Shown here piece after piece: positions 43,144 through 52,176 of a stretch of DNA of 64,000 nucleotides (position 1 is its first letter; the number at the start of each line of letters is the position of its first letter). The DNA is from Marinobacterium mangrovicola (GTDB taxonomy: Bacteria; Pseudomonadota; Gammaproteobacteria; Pseudomonadales; Balneatricaceae): positions 62,001-126,000 of the forward strand of contig NZ_SMFU01000015.1 of NCBI RefSeq assembly GCF_004339595.1. The letters run 5' to 3'. The notes under the pieces are model-generated. The model worked only from the letters and a program-made list of their open reading frames with translations, did not search any database and was not told the DNA's origin. The translations under genes were made by a program, and so were the position numbers.

Positions 43144-44157
43144 ATGGCCAAGATCAAGATCGGAATCAACGGGTTCGGACGTATGGGGCGGCTGACCTTC
43201 CGCGCTGCCTGGGAACAGGGCGATATCGAGTTCGTGCATATCAACGACCCCGCCGGCGATGCCGCCACCCTGTCGCACCTGCTCAACTTCGACTCGGTAC
43301 ACGGGCGCTGGAACCATGAAGCCAGTGTCGAAGACGACAGGATTCTGATCGATGGTCAGGCCATCACCACCAGCCGCAACAAAACCATCGGCGAAACCGA
43401 CTGGTCCGGCTGTGACCTGGTGATCGAAGCCTCCGGCAAGATGAACAAGAAAGCGCTGCTGCAGGCTTACCTGGATCAGGGCGTAAAGCGCGTGGTGGTC
43501 ACCGCGCCTGTGAAAGAGGAAGGCGTACTTAACCTGGTAATGGGCGTTAACGACGATCTGTACGATCCGGCTCAGTATCCCATCGTCACGGCGGCCTCCT
43601 GTACCACCAACTGCCTGGCGCCGGTGGTGAAGGTGATCCATGAAGCTCTGGGCATCAAGCACGGCTCCATGACCACGATCCACGATATCACCAACACCCA
43701 GACGATCCTCGACGCGCCGCACAAGGATCTTCGCCGCGCCCGTGCCTGCGGTCAGAGCCTGATCCCCACCACCACGGGATCGGCCACGGCGATCACCCAT
43801 ATCTTCCCGGAGCTCAAGGGCAAGCTGAACGGTCACGCTATCCGTGTCCCGCTGGCCAACGCCTCGATCACCGACTGCGTGTTTGAGGTTGCCCGTGAAA
43901 CCAGCGCCGAGGAGGTCAACGCGCTGCTCAAGGCTGCCTCCGAAAACGAACTCAGCGGTATTCTGGGTTACGAGGAGCGCCCGCTGGTCTCCATCGATTA
44001 CAAGACCGACCCGCGCTCCAGCATCATCGATGCGCTCTCCACCATAGTGGTGAACGGCACCCAGGTGAAGATCTACGCCTGGTACGACAACGAATGGGGC
44101 TACGCCAACCGCACCGCGGACCTGGCACTGAAGGTGGGACGTCTGGATAAATGCTGA
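43144..44157 (+). CDS. ArsJ-associated glyceraldehyde-3-phosphate dehydrogenase
   Basis: This 337-aa GAPDH has the NAD fold ([10 protein letters not shown]) and the catalytic Cys in Ala-Ser-Cys-Thr-Thr-Asn-Cys-Leu. In ars operons this enzyme uses arsenate in place of phosphate, giving 1-arseno-3-phosphoglycerate, which ArsJ exports. The gene overlaps arsJ by 7 nt, the usual arrangement of that pair. The phosphate and substrate pocket (Arg in Lys-Asp-Leu-Arg-Arg-Ala-Arg) is preserved. Confidence 0.93.
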   Translation: MAKIKIGINGFGRMGRLTFRAAWEQGDIEFVHINDPAGDAATLSHLLNFDSVHGRWNHEASVEDDRILIDGQAITTSRNKTIGETDWSGCDLVIEASGKMNKKALLQAYLDQGVKRVVVTAPVKEEGVLNLVMGVNDDLYDPAQYPIVTAASCTTNCLAPVVKVIHEALGIKHGSMTTIHDITNTQTILDAPHKDLRRARACGQSLIPTTTGSATAITHIFPELKGKLNGHAIRVPLANASITDCVFEVARETSAEEVNALLKAASENELSGILGYEERPLVSIDYKTDPRSSIIDALSTIVVNGTQVKIYAWYDNEWGYANRTADLALKVGRLDKC

Positions 44158-45374
44158 GCCAGCTCTCCCCGGCGATCCGCCAATACCTGATCGTCACCGG
44201 TAACTACTGGGCGTTCACCCTCACCGATGGCGCCCTGCGGATGCTGGTAGTGCTGCACTTTCACAGCCTCGGCTATTCGCCGCTGGATATCGCGCTGCTG
44301 TTCCTGTTTTACGAGATATTCGGCGTGATCACCAATCTGGTGGGTGGCTGGCTTGGTGCTCACCTGGGCCTCAACCGCACCATGAACATCGGCCTGGGGT
44401 TGCAGATTATCGCCCTGGCGATGCTGCTGGTGCCGGCGGCGATGCTCACGGTTCCCTGGGTGATGGCGGCGCAGGCGCTGTCCGGCATCGCCAAGGACCT
44501 GAACAAGATGAGCGCGAAAAGCTCAATCAAACTGCTGGTTCCCGCCGATGCCCAGGGTACGCTGTACAAGTGGGTGGCGCTGCTGACCGGATCGAAGAAT
44601 GCGCTCAAGGGGATCGGCTTTTTCCTCGGCGGCGCCCTGCTGATGTTGCTCGACTTTGCCGGTGCCGTGGCCGCTATGGCGGTTGCACTGCTGCTGGTCT
44701 GGATCGCCAGCCTGATCACCCTGCGCAAGGATCTGGGCAAGGCGAAATCCAAGCCGAAATTCCGCGATATCTTTTCCAAAAGTCGGGCGATCAACATTCT
44801 CTCCGGCGCCCGCCTCTGCCTGTTCGCGGCCCGCGATGTCTGGTTTGTGGTCGCCCTGCCGGTGTTCTTGTCGCAGACACTGGGCTGGGATCACTGGCAG
44901 ACCGGCGGCTTTCTCGCCCTTTGGGTGATCGGCTACGGCATGGTGCAGGCGTTTGCGCCGCGTATCACCGGCAAGGCCAGCGGCCGGGTGCCTGATGGCC
45001 GGGCGGCGCTGATCTGGGCGGCGGTACTTACCTCAGTGCCAGTGCTGATTGCGCTAGGACTCGGCAGCACGATCGATCCCGCCACTCTCTTGATCGGCGG
45101 ACTGCTGCTGTTCGGGGTGCTGTTTGCGATCAACTCCTCGCTGCACAGCTACCTGATCGTCAGCCTGGCCAGGGCCGATGGCGTCTCGCTCGATGTGGGC
45201 TTTTACTACATGGCCAACGCCATGGGCCGGCTGCTAGGCACCCTGCTTTCGGGCTGGCTGTTCCAGGCCGCGGGGCTTGGCGCCAGCGGACTGGCAGCCT
45301 GTCTCTGGGTCTCTGCCGCCCTACTGTTGCTCACCACCTTGATTTCGCTGGCACTGCCCCAAGCCTCTGACTAA
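44151..45374 (+). CDS. arsJ: ArsJ, organoarsenical MFS exporter
   Basis: This 407-aa twelve-span MFS protein begins Met-Leu-Ser-Gln-Leu-Ser and contains [10 protein letters not shown] and [10 protein letters not shown], typical of ArsJ. It expels 1-arseno-3-phosphoglycerate, which then hydrolyses outside the cell to arsenate. The 7-nt overlap with the GAPDH gene suggests stoichiometric production. It is the last gene of the ars operon; no obvious terminator follows. Confidence 0.93.
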   Translation: MLSQLSPAIRQYLIVTGNYWAFTLTDGALRMLVVLHFHSLGYSPLDIALLFLFYEIFGVITNLVGGWLGAHLGLNRTMNIGLGLQIIALAMLLVPAAMLTVPWVMAAQALSGIAKDLNKMSAKSSIKLLVPADAQGTLYKWVALLTGSKNALKGIGFFLGGALLMLLDFAGAVAAMAVALLLVWIASLITLRKDLGKAKSKPKFRDIFSKSRAINILSGARLCLFAARDVWFVVALPVFLSQTLGWDHWQTGGFLALWVIGYGMVQAFAPRITGKASGRVPDGRAALIWAAVLTSVPVLIALGLGSTIDPATLLIGGLLLFGVLFAINSSLHSYLIVSLARADGVSLDVGFYYMANAMGRLLGTLLSGWLFQAAGLGASGLAACLWVSAALLLLTTLISLALPQASD

Positions 45375-45514
45375 GCGCAAACATTTGCGTCACAGTACGG
45401 GGCACGGCTGGCATTCCCTCTATGCTGGCATATTCTTTAGGTAAAGAGGCCCGCCGGCCTGGCGATAAAACGGCACTGCCGGCGAAATCCAGGCAGCGCG
45501 TAAAGGAGGCAAAC

Positions 45515-45973
45515 ATGCAGATCGATACGTTTCGCGACATCATTCACTGGACGCGAGCCTACCATCAGCAGTTATCCGAGTGGCTGCGCAACAGTGGCAG
45601 CGCCCAGCACGATGAACGAGCACAGATGCTGCTCGATTACCTGGCGGACCATGAGGCAAAACTGTCCCGGGCGATCACCGCTTTCGAGGCGACGGATAAC
45701 CTCAACGCCCTGGATACCTGGGTGATGGAGTTTCTCGACAAGAAGCCTCTGCTACCCTCCGCCAGTCTGGGCGCGCCTTTCGCGGATATGAGCGCAGACG
45801 AGATTATCGCCAAGGTCGAGGATGAACATAACCAGATCGTCGAGCTTTACCGTTTTCTGGTCAGCCGGGTGAATACCACACCGGCCGCAGACCTGCTGGA
45901 AGAGCTGGCCGACCTGGAACAACACGAGGCGATGCGGCTCTCCCAGGCGGCGAACCGGCTACACGATATCTGA
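45515..45973 (+). CDS. Helical-bundle protein, ferritin-like, unknown function
   Basis: This 152-aa protein, predicted all-helical, is without signal peptide. It carries repeated Glu/His pairs (Asp-His-Glu-Ala-Lys-Leu, Glu-Asp-Glu-His-Asn-Gln-Ile-Val, Glu-Gln-His-Glu-Ala-Met), as in ferritin-like or hemerythrin-like metal sites, and ends with a basic helix. The start ATG 45515 has AAAGGAGG directly upstream, so I chose it over the in-frame codon at 45422. No family is certain. It may handle iron or oxygen, and its place after the ars operon may be accidental. Confidence 0.65.
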   Translation: MQIDTFRDIIHWTRAYHQQLSEWLRNSGSAQHDERAQMLLDYLADHEAKLSRAITAFEATDNLNALDTWVMEFLDKKPLLPSASLGAPFADMSADEIIAKVEDEHNQIVELYRFLVSRVNTTPAADLLEELADLEQHEAMRLSQAANRLHDI

Positions 45974-46008
45974 ATAATTGCAGTAACAGAGAACAGCATA
46001 TTCACCAC

Positions 46009-46044
46009 AAGTTTGTCCGGAGGCAGCACCACCGGACAAACTTT
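46009..46044 (+). terminator. Rho-independent terminator
   Basis: AAGTTTGTCCGG (46009-46020) and CCGGACAAACTT (46032-46043) form a perfect stem around an 11-nt loop, followed by a T-rich run. It follows the ferritin-like gene. Confidence 0.85.
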
Positions 46045-46129
46045 CTCCCTTCGCCCGTTACCTTCGTGGTTAACACCTATAATCAGTGCGTCTTTCGATA
46101 ACGAGCATACTATCTCGAAGGAGCTGATC

Positions 46130-46558
46130 ATGAACAAACAACATGGCATTCGTTTGGCAACACTGCTGTGTTGCGCCCTCAGCGTGGGAGCCATGGCCGC
46201 AGGCCAGGGTGGCAATATGCAGGGCGGCCAGGGAATGGGCTCCGGCCAGCAGGGCCAGATGCAACAGGGACAACAAGGGCAGCAACAGGGTGGGCGTTAC
46301 GGCGACTTTAACCGGATGAACCGGCTCATGGAGCAGATGCACCGGACCAATGATCCGCAGAGTCATTATGAACTGATGCGCCAGCACTGGCGTGAAATGG
46401 AGCGCTCCATGGAACAACTCGGCCGTGAGCCCTCCATGGATCTTCCCCGTGATCGCTTGCGTGACCGTGATCGCACCCTGGAGCAGCTGCGCGACCAGAT
46501 GCGCCTGCATCAGGAGGAGTTCGATCGCATGGAATACCACCGCGGCATGATGCGCTAA
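46130..46558 (+). CDS. Secreted Gln/Met-rich protein with the same helical module as 29986-30618
   Basis: This 142-aa protein has a signal peptide (ending Ala-Met-Ala-Ala). A Gly-Gln-Met linker follows (about residues 25-56), then a helix Met-Asn-Arg-Leu-Met-Glu-Gln-Met-His-Arg-Thr-Asn-Asp-Pro-Gln-Ser-His-Tyr-Glu and a second Arg/Asp/Gln-rich helix. The module Met-x-x-Leu-Met-x-x-Met-x-x-Thr-x-Asp-Pro is also in the Met-rich copper-operon protein. An upstream in-frame codon at 46013 is less likely; AAGGAG lies before ATG 46130. Probably a periplasmic metal or protein-binding helical protein; no enzyme signature. Confidence 0.7.
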   Translation: MNKQHGIRLATLLCCALSVGAMAAGQGGNMQGGQGMGSGQQGQMQQGQQGQQQGGRYGDFNRMNRLMEQMHRTNDPQSHYELMRQHWREMERSMEQLGREPSMDLPRDRLRDRDRTLEQLRDQMRLHQEEFDRMEYHRGMMR

Positions 46559-46706
46559 ACCGGGAAAAGGCTATACTTGGGTTAGGCGGCGGTTGCAAAG
46601 CTCACCCGGCTTCGGGGTCCCCGACCAAAGCTTTAAAGCTTAGCCGAGGGAATACAGCAGCGACCGCCGCACCCTCTTCAACACTTCTCTTCCCGGCTCC
46701 ATATCC

Positions 46707-49700
46707 TCAGTGAAAATCCCGTGATCGGGTCTGTAACCCCTCCCACTCGGCACTGAGATCGGTCAGTCGACCGGCAATCACATGGATCAGGCTGCCCTCG
46801 CGCTCCAGAATGCCATCCACCTGCAGGATGCGACTGCCAAGCAGGGCCTTACGCTGGGCACGGGCGGTGGCCTGCCAGACCACCAGGTTAATCTGACCAA
46901 ACTCATCCTCAAGAGTGACAAAGGTAATACCGGTGGCGGTACCCGGGCGCTGGCGGTTGGTGACCAGGCCCGCCACCCGCACCGGCCGTCCGGATTCGAT
47001 GCTGTCCAAGCGGTTGGAGGGCACCACCCGTGGCAACCGTGACTGTTCACGCAGCAGCGCCATGGGATGCCGCCCCAGCGTCAGGCCAAGATGACGGTAG
47101 TCGGCTTCCATCTCGGCGCACTCATCCGGCGCAGGCATCTGTACCACCGGTTCATAAGCACGGCTGTGATCGGTCTCGGCTGGCTGGTCATCCAGCGCCA
47201 GCTCGATCTCTTCACGCAGCAGTTCCCAGCGCACCTGGTGCCGATGCCCTGCCACGGCCGCCAGCGCATTGGCCGCCGCCAGTGCATCCTGATCACCGCG
47301 ACTGAGCCGGGCCCGGCTGCGCAGATCCGACACCGAGGTAAAACCTTCGGTCGGTCGTGCGGCGACCAAACGTTCAGCGCCCTCCCGCGACAGGCCTTTC
47401 ACCAGCCTCAGCCCCAGCCTCAGCACGCCCTGAGTTCCTCGCCGCGCTGCGCCAGCTTCATACTCCAGCGCACAGTCATAAGCGCTGGCATTGATACAGA
47501 CCGGCCGAACTTTAACGCCGTGGCCGATCGCATCCTGTACCAGCTGCGATGGCGAGTAGAATCCCATGGGCTGGCTGTTGAGCAGCGCACAGCAGAACGC
47601 CGCCGGTTCGTGGTACTTGAGCCAGGCGGACAGGTACGCCAGCAGGGCAAAACTGGCAGCGTGGGATTCGGGAAAACCATATTCGCCAAAGCCCTCGATC
47701 TGGCGGCATATCCGCTCGGCAAACTCTGCGCTGTAGCCCCGTGCCGTCATCCCCTCGCGCAGCTTCTGCTGGTACACCGCGATGGTACCGCTACGGCGCC
47801 AGGCGGCCATGGCCCGGCGCAGCTGGTCCGCCTCACCGGCGCTGAATCCGGCGGCCACCATCGCCAGGCGGATCACCTGCTCCTGAAAGATCGGCACTCC
47901 CAGGGTCGGTGATAACACCTCGCGCACCTCGTCGCTGGGATAATCCACGCGCTCCTTGCCCTGTCGGCGTAGCAGATAGGGGTGCACCATATCGCCCTGA
48001 ATCGGGCCCGGCCGCACAATCGCCACCTGCACCACCAGGTCGTAATACCTGGCAGGCTTAAGCCGCGGCAGCATGTTCATCTGGGCACGGGATTCCACCT
48101 GAAACACGCCCATGGAATCCGCCTCACTGAGCATGGCGTACACCTGCGGATCCTCACGGGGGATATCCTGCATCTGCCAGGGGTGCTGGTCGCGCTCGCC
48201 CAGCAGATGCAGGGTCCGACGCAGAGCGCTGAGCATACCCAGTGCCAGGATATCGATCTTCAGAAGCCCCAGGGCCTCCAGATCATCCTTGTTCCACTGG
48301 ATCAGGGTACGGTCCTGCATGGCGGCGTTTTCCACCGGCACCAGCTGATGCAGCGGGCCGGATGAGATGACAAAACCGCCCACGTGCTGAGACAGGTGCC
48401 GGGGAAAGTGCAGGATCTGCGGTACCAGCGCCAGCAACTGACGAAACGCCAGCGCTGGTTTTTTACCGCCCAGAGTACGCAGCTGCTCCAGCCAGGGCTG
48501 CTCGGTATCGCGCCGGTCCAGCTGGCTGATCAGCCAGCCCAGGTAGGCCTCATCGAAGCCCAGCGCTCTACCCACATCACGGATGGCGCTGCGGCTGCGG
48601 TAGCTGATCACCGCGGCGGCCAGCCCAGCCCGTTCACGACCGTAACGGCTGTAGATGTACTGGATCACCTCTTCACGGCGCTGGTGTTCGAAGTCCACAT
48701 CGATATCGGGCGGCTCGTTACGCTCCTTCGACAGAAAACGCTCGAACAGCAGGTTCACCTGGCGCGGATCCACCTCGGTTATCCCCAGGCAGTAGCAGAC
48801 CACGGAGTTCGCCGCCGAACCGCGCCCCTGGCAGAGGATGTCGTTATCCCGGGCGAAGCGGACGATGTCCTCGATGGTGAGGAAATAGGGTTCGTAGCGC
48901 AGCTCCGCGATCACTCTCAGCTCATGCTCGATCAGCTGGCGGACCTTCTCCGGTTCGCCCTGCGGGAAACGGCGTTTGACGCCTGCCTCGGTAAGATTGC
49001 GCAGGTGGATCTGGGGTGTAAGCCCCGGCGGTACCAGTTCGGCGGGATATTCGTAACGCAGCTCATCCAGTGAGAACTCGCACAGTGAAGCGATCTTCAG
49101 CGTCTGCTCTCTCAGCGACTGTGAATAAAGTTGCGCCAGTGCGTCCAAAGGCCGCAGATGACGTTCGGCATTGGCGCCCAGTTGCCAGCCCGCTTTCATC
49201 ACCGTGGTCCTCAAGCGTATCGCCGTCAGCAGATCCTGCAGCGGCTGACGCCCCGGCTCATGCATACGCACATCACCAGCGCAGACCCGCGGCAGTTGGT
49301 ACTGCTCAGCTACTTCCAGCAAGCGCTGGTAACGCCAGCTGTCGTCACTGTCGAGCAGACGCTCCAGCAGCAGCCAGCTGTGTTCGGGATGGTGCCGCTG
49401 CAGCCACTGCAGATCGCTCTCCAGCAGCGCCCTATCCGTCCCCGGCTGGAACAGCAACAGACAGCGATCCAGCCCGGTTTCAAAATCCTCCAGCGTCAGC
49501 GAGTACTCACCTTTTTTCGCCCGTCTACGACCGGTGGTGATCAACGAACAGAGCTGGGCATAGCCGCTGCGATCCCGCGCCAGCAATACCAGCACCCGGC
49601 CATCGATACGGAACTCGCTGCCGATCAGCAGCTTGATCCCCAGCTCCTTCGCCTCCTGGTGGGCACGCACGACGCCGGCCACCGAGCACTCATCGGTCAG

Positions 49701-49832
49701 CGCCAGCGCCCGGTAGCCCAGCAACGCGGCCTGGGCGACCAGCTCCTCCGGATGGGAAGCGCCGCGCAGAAAACTGAAATTGGAGATCGCATGCAGCTCT
49801 GCATAGCCGCTCTCCGAGGCTGAAATAACCAC
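46707..49832 (-). CDS. dnaE2: Error-prone DNA polymerase ImuC/DnaE2
   Basis: This 1041-aa alpha-type C-family polymerase has an N-terminal PHP domain (His-Ala-Ile-Ser-Asn-Phe-Ser-Phe-Leu-Arg-Gly-Ala), the catalytic Pro-Asp-Ile-Asp-Val-Asp-Phe and a C-terminal OB fold (Gly-Leu-Val-Thr-Asn-Arg-Gln-Arg). The length is right for DnaE2, about 100 residues shorter than replicative DnaE. With ImuA and ImuB it performs SOS-induced translesion synthesis. A LexA box at 49850-49865 lies just upstream. The start codon is GTG. It is separated from imuAB by two unrelated genes. Confidence 0.95.
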   Translation of the reverse strand: MVISASESGYAELHAISNFSFLRGASHPEELVAQAALLGYRALALTDECSVAGVVRAHQEAKELGIKLLIGSEFRIDGRVLVLLARDRSGYAQLCSLITTGRRRAKKGEYSLTLEDFETGLDRCLLLFQPGTDRALLESDLQWLQRHHPEHSWLLLERLLDSDDSWRYQRLLEVAEQYQLPRVCAGDVRMHEPGRQPLQDLLTAIRLRTTVMKAGWQLGANAERHLRPLDALAQLYSQSLREQTLKIASLCEFSLDELRYEYPAELVPPGLTPQIHLRNLTEAGVKRRFPQGEPEKVRQLIEHELRVIAELRYEPYFLTIEDIVRFARDNDILCQGRGSAANSVVCYCLGITEVDPRQVNLLFERFLSKERNEPPDIDVDFEHQRREEVIQYIYSRYGRERAGLAAAVISYRSRSAIRDVGRALGFDEAYLGWLISQLDRRDTEQPWLEQLRTLGGKKPALAFRQLLALVPQILHFPRHLSQHVGGFVISSGPLHQLVPVENAAMQDRTLIQWNKDDLEALGLLKIDILALGMLSALRRTLHLLGERDQHPWQMQDIPREDPQVYAMLSEADSMGVFQVESRAQMNMLPRLKPARYYDLVVQVAIVRPGPIQGDMVHPYLLRRQGKERVDYPSDEVREVLSPTLGVPIFQEQVIRLAMVAAGFSAGEADQLRRAMAAWRRSGTIAVYQQKLREGMTARGYSAEFAERICRQIEGFGEYGFPESHAASFALLAYLSAWLKYHEPAAFCCALLNSQPMGFYSPSQLVQDAIGHGVKVRPVCINASAYDCALEYEAGAARRGTQGVLRLGLRLVKGLSREGAERLVAARPTEGFTSVSDLRSRARLSRGDQDALAAANALAAVAGHRHQVRWELLREEIELALDDQPAETDHSRAYEPVVQMPAPDECAEMEADYRHLGLTLGRHPMALLREQSRLPRVVPSNRLDSIESGRPVRVAGLVTNRQRPGTATGITFVTLEDEFGQINLVVWQATARAQRKALLGSRILQVDGILEREGSLIHVIAGRLTDLSAEWEGLQTRSRDFH

Positions 49833-49849
49833 CTATGCACACCAATATA

Positions 49850-49865
49850 CTGTTTATATATACAG
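49850..49865. promoter_or_regulatory. LexA (SOS) box of imuC/dnaE2
   Basis: CTG-N10-CAG as CTGTTTATATATACAG, embedded in the longer palindrome ATATACTG...CAGTATAT, 18 nt upstream of the dnaE2 start. This is a consensus gammaproteobacterial SOS box. Confidence 0.9.
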
Positions 49866-49978
49866 TATATTGACGCAAAAAAATGCCTTCCTCAAGCGGC
49901 TGTGCGATCAACGACACAGAGCCTGGGAAGGCGAAACATTACGCTGGAGAACGTAAGGGGAAAATTCTTTAAGCGACG

Positions 49979-51595
49979 CTACTGCCCGGCAGCCGGCACA
50001 ACCATCAGTTCGATATCCTCGCCGGCTCTGCGGTTCAGGCCATCCACCAGGCTGCCGTGCAGAATATGGGCAAGGGTGCGCTCTGGACCGCGTCCCAGAA
50101 TGACACCGGCGGGTTTCAGCCGCTCGATCTGCTCGAGAATACGGGTGGTCAGGTGTACGGCCGCCGCTTCCAGCACTTCGACACTGACGTTCAGACCGGC
50201 CTGTTCCAGACGAACGCGGGCAGTACTGACCAGCTGCTCAGAGCGAGCCAGGCTCTCTGTATCCAGCGCCCCTTCGGCCAGAGCCTCAAAGGTGCGCACA
50301 TGCAGCACCCGCACCGACTGACGCGATTGAGTGGCCACCTGTATCGCCCGCTCCAGCACCGCGTTATCGGTGCTATCGCCGGCCAGGGCGACGATCAGCT
50401 CATCTTTATGGACATCACCAGCGGTCTGCTGCTCACCGCCGTAATGGCCCAGTGAAGAGCGGCGTACAAAGAGCACCAACGGTGCGACCAGGGCCGCGGC
50501 CGCAGCCACATAGAACGCCAGCGCAGTACCGAAGTGTTCCGCCAGCAGCGGCACCACAAAAGGCGCGACCACACCGGCGAACCAACGTACGAAGTTGTAG
50601 CCGGCGGAAGCCACCGGGCGCGGCGAATCGGACACCTCCAGCGCGATCTCGGTGTACACCGTATTGCAGATACCGTTCACCGAACCGGAAAGCACCACGC
50701 AGACGGCGATCCCTTCCACCGACAACTGAGTCATGGCGATCAGCAGCAGCGCCTGAATAGTCAGACAGACCGAGACAATCTGCAGAGCGCTGAAACGGGA
50801 TTGCAGGCGCGGCGCCACAAATACGGAGAACAGCGCCAGCATCAGGCCCCAGCCGAAAAAGATCAGCCCCACCGCATGGGCCGACATCTGCAGCACGAAC
50901 GGTACAAAAGCCAGAATGGTGAAGAACGCGAAGTAGTAGAAAAACGCGCTGCAGGATGCGGTCAGCAAACCGCTATGGCCCAGAGCACGGATCGGAGCGG
51001 TCAGCGAGGTTTTCTGCGCAGGCTTCGGCTGCTCCGGCAGCCAGAGTGCTATCGCCACAAACGCGATCGCCATTAGAGTTGCGGTACCGAAGAAGGGATA
51101 GCGCCAGGAGTGAGCCCCCAGGGCCGCGCCCAGCAGCGGGCCAACAGAGATCCCCAGCCCCAGCGCCGCTTCATAAATCAGAATCGCGGTCATGGTGCCG
51201 CCGCGGGAAGCCGCCACGATCACCGAGAGCGCGGTCACCACGAAAAACGCGTTACCCAGCCCCCAGCCGGCGCGGAAGCTCACCAGCTCCGCCACCGAAT
51301 CCGAGGTGCCGGCCAGGGCTGAAAAGATAACGATCAGCACCGCACCCAGCAGCACCGTTTTGCGGCCGCCCAGGCGGCTGGAAACAAAGCCGGTAATCAG
51401 CATCATGATCGAGGTGACAAAGAAGTAGCTGGTGAACAGCAGCGAAACCTGGCTCGGTGAGGCATTGAGCCCTTCCGCGATGGAGACCAGGATCGGGTCG
51501 ACCAGGCCGATCGACATAAAACCGACCACGCAGGCAAAGGCCGTGGCCCAGACCGCTTTAGGTTGATCGAAGAAATTTGCCTTCTGTTCACTCAT
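49979..51595 (-). CDS. MFS exporter fused to a universal stress protein domain
   Basis: This 538-aa protein is in two parts. Residues 1-385 are a 12-span MFS transporter with the motif Gly-Phe-Val-Ser-Ser-Arg-Leu-Gly-Gly-Arg-Lys-Thr. Residues about 398-538 are a USP-type alpha/beta domain (Asp-Glu-Leu-Ile-Val-Ala-Leu-Ala-Gly-Asp, Val-Leu-His-Val-Arg, Gly-Val-Ile-Leu-Gly-Arg-Gly). The first half resembles drug exporters. The USP part could bind ATP or sense stress and gate transport. It is divergent from a MarR gene, with two matching palindromes between, so MarR-regulated efflux is likely. Confidence 0.85.
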   Translation of the reverse strand: MSEQKANFFDQPKAVWATAFACVVGFMSIGLVDPILVSIAEGLNASPSQVSLLFTSYFFVTSIMMLITGFVSSRLGGRKTVLLGAVLIVIFSALAGTSDSVAELVSFRAGWGLGNAFFVVTALSVIVAASRGGTMTAILIYEAALGLGISVGPLLGAALGAHSWRYPFFGTATLMAIAFVAIALWLPEQPKPAQKTSLTAPIRALGHSGLLTASCSAFFYYFAFFTILAFVPFVLQMSAHAVGLIFFGWGLMLALFSVFVAPRLQSRFSALQIVSVCLTIQALLLIAMTQLSVEGIAVCVVLSGSVNGICNTVYTEIALEVSDSPRPVASAGYNFVRWFAGVVAPFVVPLLAEHFGTALAFYVAAAAALVAPLVLFVRRSSLGHYGGEQQTAGDVHKDELIVALAGDSTDNAVLERAIQVATQSRQSVRVLHVRTFEALAEGALDTESLARSEQLVSTARVRLEQAGLNVSVEVLEAAAVHLTTRILEQIERLKPAGVILGRGPERTLAHILHGSLVDGLNRRAGEDIELMVVPAAGQ

Positions 51596-51641
51596 TCCGA
51601 TCTGACTCCTGTCATTGCATCAGTTATCGAACGGCATTTAT

Positions 51642-51697
51642 CTGTAATATACAGACAATAGCAATTAGCAACGCGAGCAACAACCTGTATTATGCAG
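51642..51697. promoter_or_regulatory. Twin MarR-type operators in the exporter/MarR intergenic region
   Basis: CTGTAATATACAG (51642-51654) and CTGTATTATGCAG (51685-51697) are near-identical 13-bp palindromes, 43 bp apart, roughly four helical turns, between the divergent exporter and MarR genes. Confidence 0.7.
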
Positions 51698-51724
51698 ATA
51701 GATATCGATATCAGCGGAATAACA

Positions 51725-52165
51725 ATGAGAGAAACCGACTCCATATCACGTCTGGAATACCAGTTGGCCAATCTGGCCCGCACGCTGGAGGCGATCAACC
51801 GCCGCCGCAAATACCCACTGGAGCGGGCGCACTACCTGTTGCTGCTGCATCTGCGCAAGGGCGCACTCAGCGTCGGTGAACTGGCCGCCAAACTGGCACT
51901 GGATAACTCCACCGTCACGCGCCAGCTTAATGCCATGGAAAAACGGGGCCTGATTATCAAGCGCCCCAACCCCGCCGACGGCCGCAGCGCGCTGATTGAG
52001 CGCACCCAGGAGGGATGCCAGCTGGCGGAAGCGATGCATGACCAGCGCACCCAGCGGATCGAAAGAATGCTGGAAAACTGGACCCAGGAAGATATAGAAA
52101 CCTGCTCGAAGCTGACCGCCCGACTCACCGATGCCCTGAACCGCAGCATGGATGAGCCAGGCTAG
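51725..52165 (+). CDS. MarR family transcriptional regulator
   Basis: This 146-aa protein has the MarR winged-helix fold: Leu-Ala-Ala-Lys-Leu-Ala-Leu-Asp-Asn-Ser-Thr-Val-Thr-Arg-Gln as recognition region and the wing Pro-Ala-Asp-Gly-Arg-Ser-Ala-Leu. ATG 51725 is preferred; a further in-frame codon at 51692 would overlap the second palindrome. It likely represses the divergent MFS-USP exporter and itself, and is relieved by an unknown phenolic or lipophilic compound. Confidence 0.88.
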   Translation: MRETDSISRLEYQLANLARTLEAINRRRKYPLERAHYLLLLHLRKGALSVGELAAKLALDNSTVTRQLNAMEKRGLIIKRPNPADGRSALIERTQEGCQLAEAMHDQRTQRIERMLENWTQEDIETCSKLTARLTDALNRSMDEPG

Positions 52166-52176
52166 CCAAGCGCCAC

